From contig NW_019174006.1 in assembly GCF_001642475.1 (NCBI RefSeq), positions 1 to 64,000 on the forward strand: a stretch of DNA of 64,000 nucleotides, written 5' to 3'. Made by a program: the position numbers and the translations under genes. A model generated the notes under the pieces. The model ran no database searches and was not told the DNA's origin. It worked only from the letters and a program-made list of their open reading frames with translations. Position 1 is the stretch's first letter; every line of letters starts with the position of its first letter. The DNA is from Fonsecaea monophora. Lineage: Eukaryota; Ascomycota; Eurotiomycetes; Chaetothyriales; Herpotrichiellaceae. Positions 33,247 through 45,001 of the stretch are shown here, in pieces.

Positions 33247-34803
33247 ATGGCCCAAGACGCTGTCACCGGACGTCCGCCATCCCCTCCACATTCAATCGAC
33301 GGCCATTACAGCCAAGGCGACGATAACCGGCCCAGCGCAACGGTTGTCGTAAAGCCGGAGCCTTTCACGCCACCAATGCCCCCAGCATCAATTGTGCCAG
33401 AAATGGGCTCCCAACAGGCATATGTCAGTCCTTCATCCTCCAGTCATGACCAGTGAGATGCTTACCTCTTGCAGGACCCTTATGGCGACCCTTCTCTGTA
33501 TCATACAGCGCCAACTCCCGTTTACTATACACCACAGCAGGTAAGTTGGATCCTGACGCAAGACGCCGGCAAGACGTGCTGACCAAGATAGCCTATCGCC
33601 AGATCCGTTCCATGTCACACACCTCCTCAAAACATTGGCATCCTGACACGCAGTGGTCGCACTCTCGGAACTCCATCGAGCACAGGAGATACCGAATCTC
33701 CACGTCCCTCGCTCTCCCCAAAGTCGCGCAAGAATCCGAAAAAGAAAGCTGGCAAAAAGGGAGGACCTGCCATCGATCAACCACTCAGCATTCTGACAAG
33801 GGACTATAAGACTCCTGTTCGGGATATGGCACTGTGGGTCAACCGACCAGTCGAAGAACGATTGGCAGAAGTGGAGAGGAAAAAGGGATACGTTTCCAGA
33901 CCGATGAACTCCTTCATGTTGTATCGATCTGCGTACGCAGAGCGAGTGAAGCAATTTTGCAAGGAGAACAACCACCAGGTGGTCTCGCAGGTGACGGGGG
34001 CAAGTTGGCCGCTGGAACCCAAGGAAGTGAGAGATCTGTACGAGCGATATGCCAACATCGAACGGGACAACCATGCCGCAGCTCACCCCAACTACAAGTT
34101 CGCACCAAACAAGACAGGGAAGAGGACAAGGAATGAGGACGATGTCAGTGACAGTGATCCTGACTGGGAAGGTTCCATCAAGAGCTCCAAGCGCAGTCGC
34201 AGTGTCAGGCGCTTTGACAGCAGAAGTGCATCCTCGACGCCATTCGACGACAGGCCTGCTGTTTACCACCGCATGATCCCAGCGCAGCATCACTTGTCAG
34301 GGTACGAAATGACCAATCCATACAGACCGGCTCAGATCATGGTTGGCTCGAATGGCATGGTTGGCGACTATTACCAGGCGACAACTTCTGTTGGACCGTA
34401 CGAGCAAGCCTCCGACATCGCCTACCGAAGGTTGGAGGACCCTTTCTCTCCATACCAGCCGCCGATGGGCTTGGTGGGGCTGCCGCATGCCGAACACCAC
34501 GAGCTGCTGACGACTTACCCTGCGCCTCAGTCTATGGCGGTATCGGTCCAGCACGACATTCTCGACCCTCGGCTGGGACAACTGGATCCTGGGTATCAGA
34601 TCGTCTATTACGACGACGGTGCTGAGCCGGCCCATGAAATCCCAAGATCAATTGCCTATGAGTCTGCGCCGCAACTCGAATTGACTTACCAGCCTGAAGC
34701 TTACCATCCGGGTCTAGCCACGTTGACGGAGGAGCATGATATATGGGCAGAGCCAGGACAGGCAGGGTCGGACTTTGATTCGGAGTTTCAGAAGTTGAGT
34801 TGA
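33247..34803 (+). CDS. HMG-box transcription factor, Ste11/FMF-1-like
   Basis: DNA-binding regulator of 484 aa. Three exons: 33247-33423, 33475-33540 and 33592-34803. Intron 1 uses the donor GTCAGT, the only one nearby in the right phase; intron 2 uses GTAAGT and a TAG acceptor. The HMG box is at about 181-255: GYVSRPMNSFMLYRSAYAER, then NNHQVVSQVTGASWPLEPKEVRDLYERYANIERDNH and HPNYKFAP. This fits my memory of the ascomycete group with N. crassa FMF-1, Podospora HMG5 and S. pombe Ste11, which control mating and sexual development. KTPVRDMALWVNRPVEERLAEVE just before the box is also conserved in that group. A Lys-rich stretch (SRKNPKKKAGKKGG) precedes it, and a long Tyr/Pro/Glu-rich tail follows, perhaps for activation. 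The orthology is inference. Confidence 0.85.
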
Positions 34804-35621
34804 TGGATTGATTGAGAGGTCAGTGGCCGGAGTTTCATAGTTGTGTGAAGAGCGTTGGTTGGACTTTCTATTGCATAGCCAGGGAGTTGAGTCATAGATG
34901 GGGGTTCCTATATTTGTTGAGCAATTCTACCTGTACTATTCTCATCCTTTTTAGAGGATCATGAGCTGTTGGAAGAACTTTTCCTCACAACAGGCTCGAG
35001 TTCAGTTGCCGAGACAGACACGAGACCTGTCGAATCGAAAGGAAAAAAAAAGTATTAACTTCTGCATTCCAATTCGCTCGGACATTATTGCGCGCCTGGG
35101 GGAAAAATATCTTTCTTGGTCGCTACAGATTGTATGTCGAGGTTGGGAAGTGTAAATCAGCAAAGCATAAAGACGCGCACCAGTGGCACCAATACGGATG
35201 CTGCACCGTAGGTAGATGCTTAGTCACACGCGGTGGATCACATGGTCCCATCATAGCAGGCGAAGTTTGTAGGAAACTTTGTCACGTGCGCTAATTTCGA
35301 CCCTTTATTCTGTTGTCACCATCTCATTGGCTTCCTTCCGGGGCTCCATTGGCCTATGAAACTCACAGCCAGGACCACAACCTCCACCACGTCGTCACTG
35401 TGTCTGCAGATCGAGGGGTGATTTGACTGGAAAAACCCAATGTGGCATTCTTTCATGGTTCCCTTTGCACTTGCCGTACACCTCTGATTCCAGCTCAGAT
35501 CACCCCTCTTGTCGCCACCATCCTTTTTGCTGTTTGCAGTCGCTGCAAACGGTACAATGGGTTGGCGAAAACGACCGCAACACCTCAATCCAACGGGTGC
35601 TCTGTACACTCAACGCTGACC
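34804..35621. other. Intergenic, 818 bp
   Basis: 3' flank of the HMG gene and upstream region of the next plus-strand gene. The open frame before 35622 reaches back to 35442 but lacks a suitable ATG. Nothing else is seen. Confidence 0.5.
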
Positions 35622-36914
35622 ATGGCGCCCGCTCCATACACCGCCGAACCGGGCAATTGGTTCCTTCGCGGAGTACAGTCTGCCGTCTTCTACTATGTCT
35701 CTTGCTCGCCGTGGCTCGGTTACAAACACAGGCGGAAAAGGAGGAGGGAAGCGAAAGAGCAAGCACAATCCAAGGCGGAAATTGTGGTCACTCAGCCAGG
35801 CGTGGTCACGCAGCCAGGTCCTTTTCAGACAAATGAAGCCTGGGCAGAAGAGTTGATGCTGGGCCCTGGACCACCCAGAGGGTGGAAGAAAGATACGCTT
35901 CTGCAGAAATTGCAGAAGAAAGTGTACACAGAATCGCCCAGAAGCGACACTAAGCCCCCACCCGCAGAGACACCTGCACCGAGTTTGGAGCCGGCACAGT
36001 CGTCTACAAGGCTTTCAAGCCCTCTCACAGACTCGGCCGCTGAGTTGTCAACGAGAACATCTCTAACTACAGACGAGATTGAGGACGTGGACACGAGTTG
36101 CGACAAGTCTGCTTCGGCTCAGGAGAGACCACCGCGAGAAAGAAGGCTGTCTAGTGCAATGGAGAATCTCAAAGACTCTCTACGCACAACTTTACATCCG
36201 CCAAAATGGAATTGGAAGAGATATGAACGAGAGGATGAGATCCTGGCGGGGTTTACAGAGAAAGTTACGAGAATGTGGAATCGGGCGACCTCAGGAATGC
36301 ATCACGAGGATGCCGATGAGCAAGACGAGGGCGGAGAACCGTCAGTGTATAGACGAAAGCGTGCTCCCACAAATGAGAGTGAACGATATGACTACTATCG
36401 GGCGAGGCATCCCGAAGTGAACGATCTACATCCTCCGGTGGTATCTCAACTGCCGGCTACCAGGGCCGAGGCGGCTTGGATGTTACTTCCTCCTCCCAGT
36501 GCTGCAGTCATGGAAGCACGCAGAAGACCTGCTGCGGAACCCGACATACGCTTTCCATTATGCGTCATCGGCAGGCCCCGAAAACAGGCGGAACCAACGC
36601 CATCAATGGCCAAAACCCGGTCCTTCGAACAAGTCGACATGCAATACTCGATATATCCTAGTGATGCCGAAGATGAAGATGAAGGGTTTAGCAGCAGCGA
36701 GACACAAAGTGTCAACCGAGAAATCGATCACTACCAAATGCGCAGTGAAAATGACAGCCCAACACGGATCAAGCATCTATCAGATCCAATCATCAAACCA
36801 CCACCAGTGGTGTATCCGGTGTCACGGGTTGCAGGAGACTTATTTATTCCCAAGAGAAGGGATTCATGGCAGTTTCATTATGTCGTTCCGTCGAACCAGC
36901 CGATGGAATGGTAA
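35622..36914 (+). CDS. Conserved fungal protein of unknown function (430 aa)
   Basis: Not recognised as a named family. Single exon, start ATG 35622 in a strong context (GACCATGG). The N-terminal block SAVFYYVSCSPWLGYKHRRKRRREA combines a short hydrophobic stretch with a strongly basic one, so it could be a membrane-contact or tail-in segment. FQTNEAWAEELMLGPGPPRGWKKD follows and looks conserved; I recall similar hypotheticals in other filamentous ascomycetes. The middle is Ser/Thr/Pro-rich and probably phosphorylated. The C-terminal half has short ordered islands: WNWKRYEREDEILAGFTEKVTRMWNR, RAEAAWMLLPPPSAAVMEARRRP, and a final DSWQFHYVVPSNQPMEW. No catalytic motif is visible. Confidence 0.8.
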   Translation: MAPAPYTAEPGNWFLRGVQSAVFYYVSCSPWLGYKHRRKRRREAKEQAQSKAEIVVTQPGVVTQPGPFQTNEAWAEELMLGPGPPRGWKKDTLLQKLQKKVYTESPRSDTKPPPAETPAPSLEPAQSSTRLSSPLTDSAAELSTRTSLTTDEIEDVDTSCDKSASAQERPPRERRLSSAMENLKDSLRTTLHPPKWNWKRYEREDEILAGFTEKVTRMWNRATSGMHHEDADEQDEGGEPSVYRRKRAPTNESERYDYYRARHPEVNDLHPPVVSQLPATRAEAAWMLLPPPSAAVMEARRRPAAEPDIRFPLCVIGRPRKQAEPTPSMAKTRSFEQVDMQYSIYPSDAEDEDEGFSSSETQSVNREIDHYQMRSENDSPTRIKHLSDPIIKPPPVVYPVSRVAGDLFIPKRRDSWQFHYVVPSNQPMEW

Positions 36915-38829
36915 GAGAAAGAAGGGAGGCAATTCAGTTTGCCTCATTCCAATAGCCACAGGTGGCTACTACTCCTTGTTGCACACTGGGTCAATATGGA
37001 GCAAAATTGTTCTCGAGGAATTGGCCTGCCCTGGATGGATCTGTGCCAACATGTGCAGATGAGCATGGAAAGTTTACAGTTGATTGATGTTTTTTTTCAC
37101 GACAGACTAAGGCGGTCTGCTAGACGAAGGTGTTTACGATCATGGTGCAGGGCAGGGATTGAATGACTTTTGGGAGCGCGATGGCGAACGCATTTCTTTT
37201 TGTTTTGTATGTTTTTCTTTTGCGGCATTCTCACGTTCCGGGGACTACCTGAAGCACTGTGTAACCAAAAAAATATTATTCTTGTTACTTGAGCCTCACC
37301 AACGCAAGGAACAGGCATGTGGTTGGGTAGGAATGCTGGTCCTCGTGGATTCTTGGGCCAAGTGGTGCAGGGATCATCTTGTCTGCATTAACAGGGTCCA
37401 AGTTAAACGAGCCCAGGCGTGTGCCAGGCATGGCACTGGGCCCGTTATGCGATCTGGAGAATGGAGCTGGGATGGCACCATTTTGCTGCAGGTTATTGTG
37501 CAATGATTGGGCAATTGAGCAAGACCCAACACTCGAGCGGGTATGGCGGTGGAGAACGAGGCTGGTTGGTAGCTCCCTTGAGGAAAATCATCTGTAAGGG
37601 AAACAGGCAAGGCTCAAATTAAAGGCGACTTCGAAGGGGTAGGGACTTTGAGGGTGAAGTTTCCAGGGCACTGTATCTCAGGAGGATCAGGGTCAGATGG
37701 ATGTCAGGAAGTGGATGGCGGTTCATTCATCCGCGTGGGTGACAACAAAAACATCAAAAGGAAGAAAAGGATTGCCATAGACTAGTGAGTGACGAGAGAT
37801 TCGCTGGGCGCAGTTTGCGCAGTCTGGGAGTAAGAAGGCACCGGCAGGCATTGGCAGGATTACCCTCAAGACATCCAAGAAACCAAAGCCTCGCTACAAC
37901 TGCGACATCGCAACACCCACCCAAGAACACATTTTTTCCCTTCTCTAACTCTACTCTCCTCCTGAATCAGTGACATTCTTCTTCACGGCCACCCCCCGTG
38001 TCACCTGTCTTCCCGCCTGTCCCCAGCCCTTCACCCTCGTATAACACCACGAGATTACCCCCTGCGCACGCTATTCCAGCACCCACTGCCTTGTACTTGG
38101 TAGGTCGCTTGCCCACCTGCATCATACCGGATTCTCTCCTCCGTGTAACCTTCGACCAACCGCGGCCATAGTCAGTCCACCATTGCCAGAACTCTTCTCC
38201 ACCCTTCGCGCAAACCGTCCATCACCCTCGATCACTCGCGCCTCCAGACCACTGTCATTCATTACGCGGCAAAACAAGTCAACGCTTCTTGGGTTCCTCA
38301 AAGCCTCGCCAAGTTGTGATCCTTCCCGCAGGTGGCCGTGGTTCAATCTGAGTCTGAGCCATTGACAGAGAGCCGCCTTGACCCCGGATCTTTGGGTCTT
38401 GTTCTAAATTTCGCTGCATTTCGACCCTCAACGCTGTCCACTCTCCTGAGACATTTCAACACCGTGTTCTAGTCATCTGCTCCCGTCCGCAGCAAAGACA
38501 ACTGCTTTCTAGCTTTCCCTAGCACCCCTCTTCCCTTCAAAGCTACAAACGACTTTCTTTCACTCCCCACTTTGATTCACGTTTGTTGAGTTTGGCAACA
38601 ACCTACTTGGCTTTCCGGCTCGAAATCACCCACACACTCCATCCCTTGCTTCGCCACGCCGCCTACGACTACCACCACCTCTACCGTGTAAGGGATCTTT
38701 AAACTCTCTTTTCGGGCCTCTGCGAGAGAAGGAGGAGGATACTGTCAAATATAACAATATCATCTGGTTTTTCGCTGTCCGTTACTCAGACGCATCATCG
38801 TCACCACCTTCACTCTGGCACCTCCCAAG
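36915..38829. other. Intergenic, 1.9 kb, with long pyrimidine-rich leader
   Basis: No gene is seen. The right half, about 37900-38829, is strongly C/T-rich with few A/G runs, as in transcribed leaders of highly expressed fungal genes. It probably holds the transcription start and a long 5' UTR of the gene at 38830. Confidence 0.5.
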
Positions 38830-40290
38830 ATGTGGTCTACTGCCGCTTCCTGGGTCGCCCTGCTTGCGTTGACCGCGGCCCTCACCCGATACTATAACCC
38901 AGACCTGTTCAACAAACTCACCGGCCAGGCGTTCACACGAGCACCACAACCGCATCAAGAGTTGGAAAGACCTCCTGCCAAAAGACAGAAGTCGAAGCGG
39001 ACACATGCCAGTCGACTGGAGACGAGCAACAGTGGCACTTCTACCCCGACCAGTGCTACTGAAGGCAAGGCCAACAAGAGGAGGAAGCTCATCTCCGCCC
39101 CCATTGAGGATAAGGTGGTTGCTCAAACTGCTGAGGGTCAACGAGTGACTCTGCCACGAGACGAGGAGGACGAGCTGAGCAACAAAGAATTCGCTCAACA
39201 GCTCGCCAAAGCCCAGGCTGGGACGAACCTGCAGCCTGTCGCATCGCAGGGGGCGAACAAGAAAGAGAGACGAGCGGCTGCAAAGTCAGCGCACGGGAAG
39301 CAAAATGGCCTCGAGGCTTCAGGGCTTTCCACCGAAACGTCCTCAACCACCGGTCGCGATGCAGACGATGACCTCTCCCCGATCGGATCTCCCTCTACTG
39401 GTCCTGTGTCGACCGCGCCCACCTCCCGCGCTGGTGACGTGTCGGACATGCTAGAGGCCCCTGCAGCCAAGCCTGGAGTTTTGAGACTAACAGATGTCAA
39501 GAATGACGGTCCCAAAACGGCAGCGGGCTCCTCCAAACCCGCTTTCCAGCCTGCCTTGACCAAAAAGCAAAGACAACGACAAGCAAAGGCTGCGGAGCAG
39601 AAGGCTTTGAGAGAGGAGTCGGACCGCATGCACGAGCAAAAGAAACAAGCACAGTTGCGGACTGCCAGAATTGCCGAAGGAAGCTCGAACCAGACCAAAG
39701 CGAATTCATTCACTGCGAAGCAAAATGCGTGGCAGACTGGAAAGCCGGCTTCGGAGAAGTTGCCCCAAGCCACTGAAGCCGCGCCTCTTCTCGACACTTT
39801 TGACAAACCAGAAATACCAACTGTTACTGTGAATGGGTCTGTCACTTCAGAACCGCTTTCCAATGTAACCAACGCTGTTCCCGAGACAGCAAATGTCTCC
39901 GCAGTCAAAGAAGATGTTGGCAAAGGCAAGACTCGCGCTCTCGGAGCATCAGATCGCGAGAAAGCCGCCAGACCTGTCCTAGGAAGCCGGCCAAGTTGGG
40001 CTGACGAAGTCAACCAGGAGGAGCAAGACAAATGGGCAAAAGAGCTTGTACAAGACGAGAAATGGGAATCGGTGACCAGCAAGAAAGGCAAGAAAAAGGC
40101 CAAAAAGGATATAAATGATACAAGCAGTGAAGCCAGTTCTTCGGTTGCCAGAACCGTGGCAGCCAGCCACCCCGTCATCAACGGCACTCAAACGAATGGA
40201 ATCAAACCTCGCGTGGAGAACCTGAACCGATTTCAGTCCATTGAGCCGGCGACAGATCCGACGTTCAGAGACGCTGAATGGGAGGCTTGA
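38830..40290 (+). CDS. Single-pass, Lys-rich protein of unknown function (486 aa)
   Basis: Function not recognised. Single exon, start ATG 38830. Residues about 5-20 (AASWVALLALTAALTRYY) form one hydrophobic helix at the extreme N-terminus, which could be a signal anchor that leaves the rest in the cytosol. The remainder is highly charged and low in hydrophobics. Basic patches are PPAKRQKSKR and ANKRRKL. A probable coiled coil runs through ALTKKQRQRQAKAAEQKALREESDRMHEQKKQAQLRTARIAEG. There is also SRPSWADEVNQEEQDKWAKELVQDEKWESVTSKKG-type sequence, a KKGKKKAKKD patch, and an ordered end RFQSIEPATDPTFRDAEWEA. The layout suggests an ER- or outer-membrane-anchored RNA- or ribosome-associated protein, but that is inference only. 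Confidence 0.82.
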   Translation: MWSTAASWVALLALTAALTRYYNPDLFNKLTGQAFTRAPQPHQELERPPAKRQKSKRTHASRLETSNSGTSTPTSATEGKANKRRKLISAPIEDKVVAQTAEGQRVTLPRDEEDELSNKEFAQQLAKAQAGTNLQPVASQGANKKERRAAAKSAHGKQNGLEASGLSTETSSTTGRDADDDLSPIGSPSTGPVSTAPTSRAGDVSDMLEAPAAKPGVLRLTDVKNDGPKTAAGSSKPAFQPALTKKQRQRQAKAAEQKALREESDRMHEQKKQAQLRTARIAEGSSNQTKANSFTAKQNAWQTGKPASEKLPQATEAAPLLDTFDKPEIPTVTVNGSVTSEPLSNVTNAVPETANVSAVKEDVGKGKTRALGASDREKAARPVLGSRPSWADEVNQEEQDKWAKELVQDEKWESVTSKKGKKKAKKDINDTSSEASSSVARTVAASHPVINGTQTNGIKPRVENLNRFQSIEPATDPTFRDAEWEA

Positions 40291-41275
40291 TCTAAGATGA
40301 TACAGGCTTTGGAGGACACACTCACTCCGACGCGTCCCGGAGTGGATGCGGCGGACTTTGTTGCCAATAGTGCACGTCCATTTGAGAGGCAGAGCGTGTT
40401 GTTTGTTTGTGTGATTTTCTTTCTGTCTACTTTTGTCTCTTTCGATTCTCAGAACTTGTCCGGCGTGGAGCATCATTTTACGGAGCATTAGCATGGGCAT
40501 GGATATTCATACGGCCCCACCATGGCCTTCGGCAAAAGCAGAGATCAAATCATCAAATACCAGAATGGGGATCCCACGAGGTCCAATTTATTCGTATGGG
40601 AAAGGGAGAAACCTTATGTTCCATGGGGAAGAATGGGAGAAAGCCATTGCGCCACCAGGATGATCCCCAAGATAGAACCACTGTGGACTATGCAAGTCAT
40701 CCTGAAGCGACTGTAACCAGACAGCGGCTGTTGTTCCAGAAGACACAATCCGTAGCTGACTTGTAGAGCTGCGAGGGACGAGAAAGGCGCAGTCGCTGTA
40801 CCTCGCATGAGGGAGGAAAGGGGATTGTGCAGGCGATTGTGGACTTAGTCAGAACCAAAATTCAGGGGTTGCATAGAGCGTGATTGGCCGGGTTGTGGGT
40901 TGAGAATAGCACAACCTCCCACCACGACTAAGTAGCCAGCGTGTTAAGAATACCCAGAGGCAGTATTTTGTCCCTGTGCTGTGCCTTGCCTCCACCGAAG
41001 TCCCAAACTGGGTTGCAGATTGACACGCAGCTTGTTTGCTTGCCACGGGTCCATATAATTTCACTCCCCTGTGCGGGAAATTCTGAGCAATTACTACCAC
41101 TGAAACAGACACAGACACACGCGCACACGCACGCACACTTACTTCTCTTGCTAATTATCCCACCCGTCCTCACACACTTCTCGGCCGGACCCATTCCTCA
41201 CTGCGATCGAGACTTCCCTCACCTCAAACCAAGAAACAAGAAAGTGCCAACATTTACTTCCTACCCAGCGTCACC
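40291..41275. other. Intergenic, 985 bp
   Basis: 3' flank of the Lys-rich protein gene and the SURF4 promoter. A CA-rich stretch (about 41106-41138, ACACAGACACACGCGCACAC-like) lies about 140 bp before the SURF4 ATG. No ORF of note. Confidence 0.5.
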
Positions 41276-42403
41276 ATGGCGCAGATACGAGGCACCGCGG
41301 GCTACAATCTGGGCCTGAACAACCAATTTGGCTCCCAACGGAGCGACAATGCCACCAACGATCCCAGTCCCCTCGACCAGATTCGAGAACAGACGAGCAA
41401 AATTGAAGACTGGCTGAACACGATGGGCGAGCCTTTGAAACCGTGAGCATTTATACCCATCACCCTTCGCTGCGGCTGCAAAGCTACGCGGGGGCGTCTT
41501 CTCCAAAGACCAGTTTGGATGCTTACTCGGTTCGATCATACACAGGTACCTGCCCGCCATCGGTAGATTTCTTATCGTCGTGACATTCCTCGAGGATGCG
41601 GTCAGAATCGTGACCCAGTGGGGCGACCAGCTCACATATCTAAGAGATTTCAGACACAGTGAGTGAACTGTCGAGATGAGTCCAACAACTGCAGATGCTG
41701 ACCACACCTCCCTAGTTCCCTGGGGCATCACCCACCTTTTCCTCATCTTCAATGTCATTACCATGTCGGTCTGCTCCACGCTGGTCATCATGCGCCGCTA
41801 TGGCGAGTATGCGGTGGGCGGTCTGTTGTCGGTCGTGGTTGTTCAAGCCCTGGGCTACGGCCTCATCTTCGATCTCAATTTCTTCCTTCGCAACTTGTCC
41901 GTGATTGGCGGTCTCCTCATGGTGCTCGGGGATAGCTTCGTGAAAAAGAGGGTATTTGCAGGCCTGCCTACAATTGATGAGAAGGACAAGAAGATGTACA
42001 TCCAGCTCGGTGGCCGAGTGCTGTTGATTTTCCTCTTCATTGGGTTCGTTTTTGCCGGTGAATGGAGTGTCGGGAGAGTCCTGGTCAGTATGATTGGATT
42101 TGTGGCTTGTGTGATGGTCGTGGTGGGTTTCAAGGCGAAGCTCAGCGCCGTCATCCTGGTGGTGCTTCTCAGCGTGTTCAATGTGCTTGTCAACAACTTC
42201 TGGACGGTGAGTGGAATTGTGTCCCTTCGCTATTGATGCCCTGTGCTGACAATGTCCATCTGCAGCTTCACAAGAACCACCCACACAAAGACTTTGCCAA
42301 GTACGACTTTTTCCAGATCCTGTCGATCATGGGCGGTCTGTTGCTACTGGTGAACATGGGACCCGGCCAATTGAGCGTGGACGAGAAGAAGAAAGTCTAC
42401 TGA
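41276..42403 (+). CDS. SURF4/Erv29 family ER cargo receptor
   Basis: Multi-pass protein of 302 aa that packages soluble secretory cargo into COPII vesicles and cycles between ER and Golgi. Four exons: 41276-41442, 41546-41658, 41716-42206 and 42266-42403. All introns are GT...AG and the frame is kept. Start context CACCATGG. Family blocks: IREQTSKIEDWLNTMGEPLKPYLPAIGRFLIVVTFLEDAVRI, QWGDQLTYLRD, LGYGLIFDLNFFLRNLSVIGGLLMVLGDSF, and KNHPHKDFAKYDFFQILSIMGGLLLLVNMGPGQ. About seven membrane helices are visible. The tail DEKKKVY contains a dilysine-type retrieval signal, as in yeast Erv29 and human SURF4. Length and layout are normal. Confidence 0.95.
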
Positions 42404-43078
42404 GCATGTGGGCAATGGATGCAGCGTACTTTGGGGAAAGAGGAGAAGGAACACACCGTACTCGACCCACGCGTCGATGATATAAAAATGTGGAATGAGA
42501 CCACGCAGGAAAACGACGAGGGGCCACTCAGGCGGAAGCAGACAGCTACGATCCACAGCAGTGTGTTTCGGAGACGACTCGTCTCATCAGTCGGCTGTCT
42601 CGATCTGTGCCGCGCCGAGAGCAATTCGGTGCGCGTCTTCGAGGGCCCGAAGCCATGATGAAGCAAATACGTGTGATATTTAACTTTGCATAAGCGGATG
42701 CGTTCTCAGAGATAGAACGTAGGTTGGGACAATAGTTTAGCATGCTGCCTGCGTTCTGGACTAAAGATCTGTCCGGGATGGACCAATTTAGAGAGAAAAG
42801 CCATCATCTAAAAGTCAAGCAACTAGATCTCCTCTTGACACTGATTCTTTCTGTGGCCTTGACCAGGGACATGTCTCGAAGGGCTCCCGTGGGTGTCTGA
42901 ACGTGAAGAGTCTCGGGTCCTTGTACCTACTCTTTACCGAGTACTATCTGGAGTATGACATACTATCAATCGTGCTAACCTGATCTGGAAGTCTTGCGCG
43001 CTAAAACCTCTAGCGGCTTGGTCAAGGTCGGCTCTAATCCGGATAAACTTGTTTCCCATCAAGACGTTGCCCTCTATT
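42404..43078. other. Convergent intergenic region, 675 bp
   Basis: 3' flanks of SURF4 (+) and the 620-aa membrane protein (-). No gene or repeat is seen. Confidence 0.5.
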
Positions 43079-45001
43079 TCACGGATAGTCTGACCTCAAA
43101 AATTCCATCACAGCCTGGTCCAATTCCGCCCCTTCAATCTCGCCATTTTCACTCTTCTCGTACAACTGAGAAAAGTACCCGGACCAACATGTCTCTCCAG
43201 GAGGTTGAACCGGTGTCTGTCGTAGGGTTCTTGTTCGGAGCGAACGGACCCAGAACCCCGCGACGAGCCCGACTCCCAGATCGGCCCATTCAAACGGACT
43301 CGGCGCGAGAGTGCCGTGGTACTTGTAAACGAATATCGGGTGGAGGATGAGCATGGCAAGGAGAGAGAAGCCTCTCAGGCGATTTGAGCCGAACGTCAGG
43401 TCAAGGCCATACAGTGCCGGTCCAAAAGCATAGTAGTTGAGCTCTTGAAGGACGCACACGAGATTCGACACCCAGCGCACCCAGAGCCCCATTGGAAGAT
43501 AGCCGCGTCTCCCCAGGGCTATGGGGAAGGACATCCCAAGTTCGGCGACGGAGGTGTGCCAATCCCTATCCGGCATGGCCTCTTCAATGGACAATAGACG
43601 GTCACTTTCACGATCGGTCTCGGCACATTTGCACATCAGCAGGTCCAGCATTCCGTTGGTCCAAAGAGTTTGACAGTTGTTGAAGAAAATCTCATACACC
43701 TCTGCATCATCTCCGGCGAGACGTCGTCTTTCTTCTTCGGTATGTTAGCCTGTCGCCTCTCGACTTTGCTTCCTCTCACCCGGGTGAAACTTACTCTCAA
43801 GTGCCATCACTTTGTGGATGTATTCGTTACTGACAAACGTATGACCCGCGACTGTCAGCTGCTCGTCTGTTAGCCGTACTCCCGCTGCAGTTGTGCTCAG
43901 TTCCCCAGCAGAGGTCGCGCTGTCGATGGTGATCTGAGCACTGCCTTCGTCCCGGTGCAGGTGCCATGCGGTTGCTCGGTCAGGAATATCGATGATCCAG
44001 TGTCGAAAGATGTTCTTGCTCAGCAACTCTTTTATGCCTTCTGAATATATCGACTCATCCGGATTTCTGGTCTCTGCACCGTCGACTCCGAAAGAGCCCA
44101 AGGCCCCAATGGATGTTGAGATGAGGAAAATTCTACACCTGCCCGCCGCGGTGCTCTTTACAAGTCTGGTGTAGTGGAGCATCAATGCGACCAGACCTGG
44201 CATCTGAAACATCTTTGTTCTCAGTCTTCGTTTCTGGACCCGCCACGGGTTGTTGGCCTTCCTCTTCGTCTGCGCACGTCCTTGGAGATAAGTCGTCCTC
44301 AAATCAGGCGTTGCTAATGTCAACAGTGCTCGTAAATCAGTGTTGGCGGCGAGAAGGACACGCCTGGCTTGTTCGATACGCTGACAAACACGATCGCTGG
44401 TCCTGGTGGAACAATCCGCCCCGCTCAACCCGGCATTTTTGTACCGTTCCAAAATGGATCGCTTCATGTCGTCTCTGCGAGCCGCCTCGGCCGCACGGGC
44501 GATGTGGTCCGACAAGCTGAACAGGACCTTTGCCGGACCGTTGTTGACGCACGGAAAGAGGGAATGGGCAAGGCAGACGCCAAACCTGTGGTTTTCAAAC
44601 ACGCCATTGCTTTCGAACAGCCAATTGCCGACCGCGTACACCCACTTGGTCGGGACCAGGTTCAGGATGTTTCCCACCACAATGAGCGCGGTGGTCTGAA
44701 ACGCTTCGAACAGCCACCGTAGCGGGAACAGGAGTATGCACGCCGGCCATTTGACGACGGGATGGATGACGGTCCGGTACACGGTCACCACGAGATATGC
44801 CGCGACCTGGACGCCCGTGTAGATCCATCTGACGGGGACGAGGGCTCGGCTCTGTGCCAGCCTTTGCAGGAATGGCCCGATCCGAGTGTACAGCACGTCC
44901 GGGGCCACGGTCCGGATCGCTTTCACGCCCACGGCGGCTCCGACGAGGGTGACGCACAAGACCTGCGGGGCCCAGCCCAGGGCGGAGAGGAGAGACATCA
45001 T
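43079..45001 (-). CDS. Multi-pass membrane protein of unknown function (620 aa)
   Basis: Not recognised. Two exons: 45001-43795 and 43734-43079. The 60-nt intron has GTAAGT, a GCTAAC branch site and acceptor CGAAG; a second AG three bases later would drop one Lys. The start is ATG 45001 (MMSLLSALGWAPQ), since the frame upstream has no ATG. Three or four helices lie in the first 130 residues (APQVLCVTLVGAAVGVKAI, WIYTGVQVAAYLVVTVY, WPACILLFPLRWLF, ALIVVGNILNLVP). A basic region follows (AQTKRKANNPWRVQKRRLRTK), then a soluble domain with FRHWIIDIPDRATAWHLHRDEGSAQITID. Two or three more helices are near the C-terminus (LLAMLILHPIFVYKYHG). No enzyme motif is visible. It may be a fungus-restricted family. 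Confidence 0.7.
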
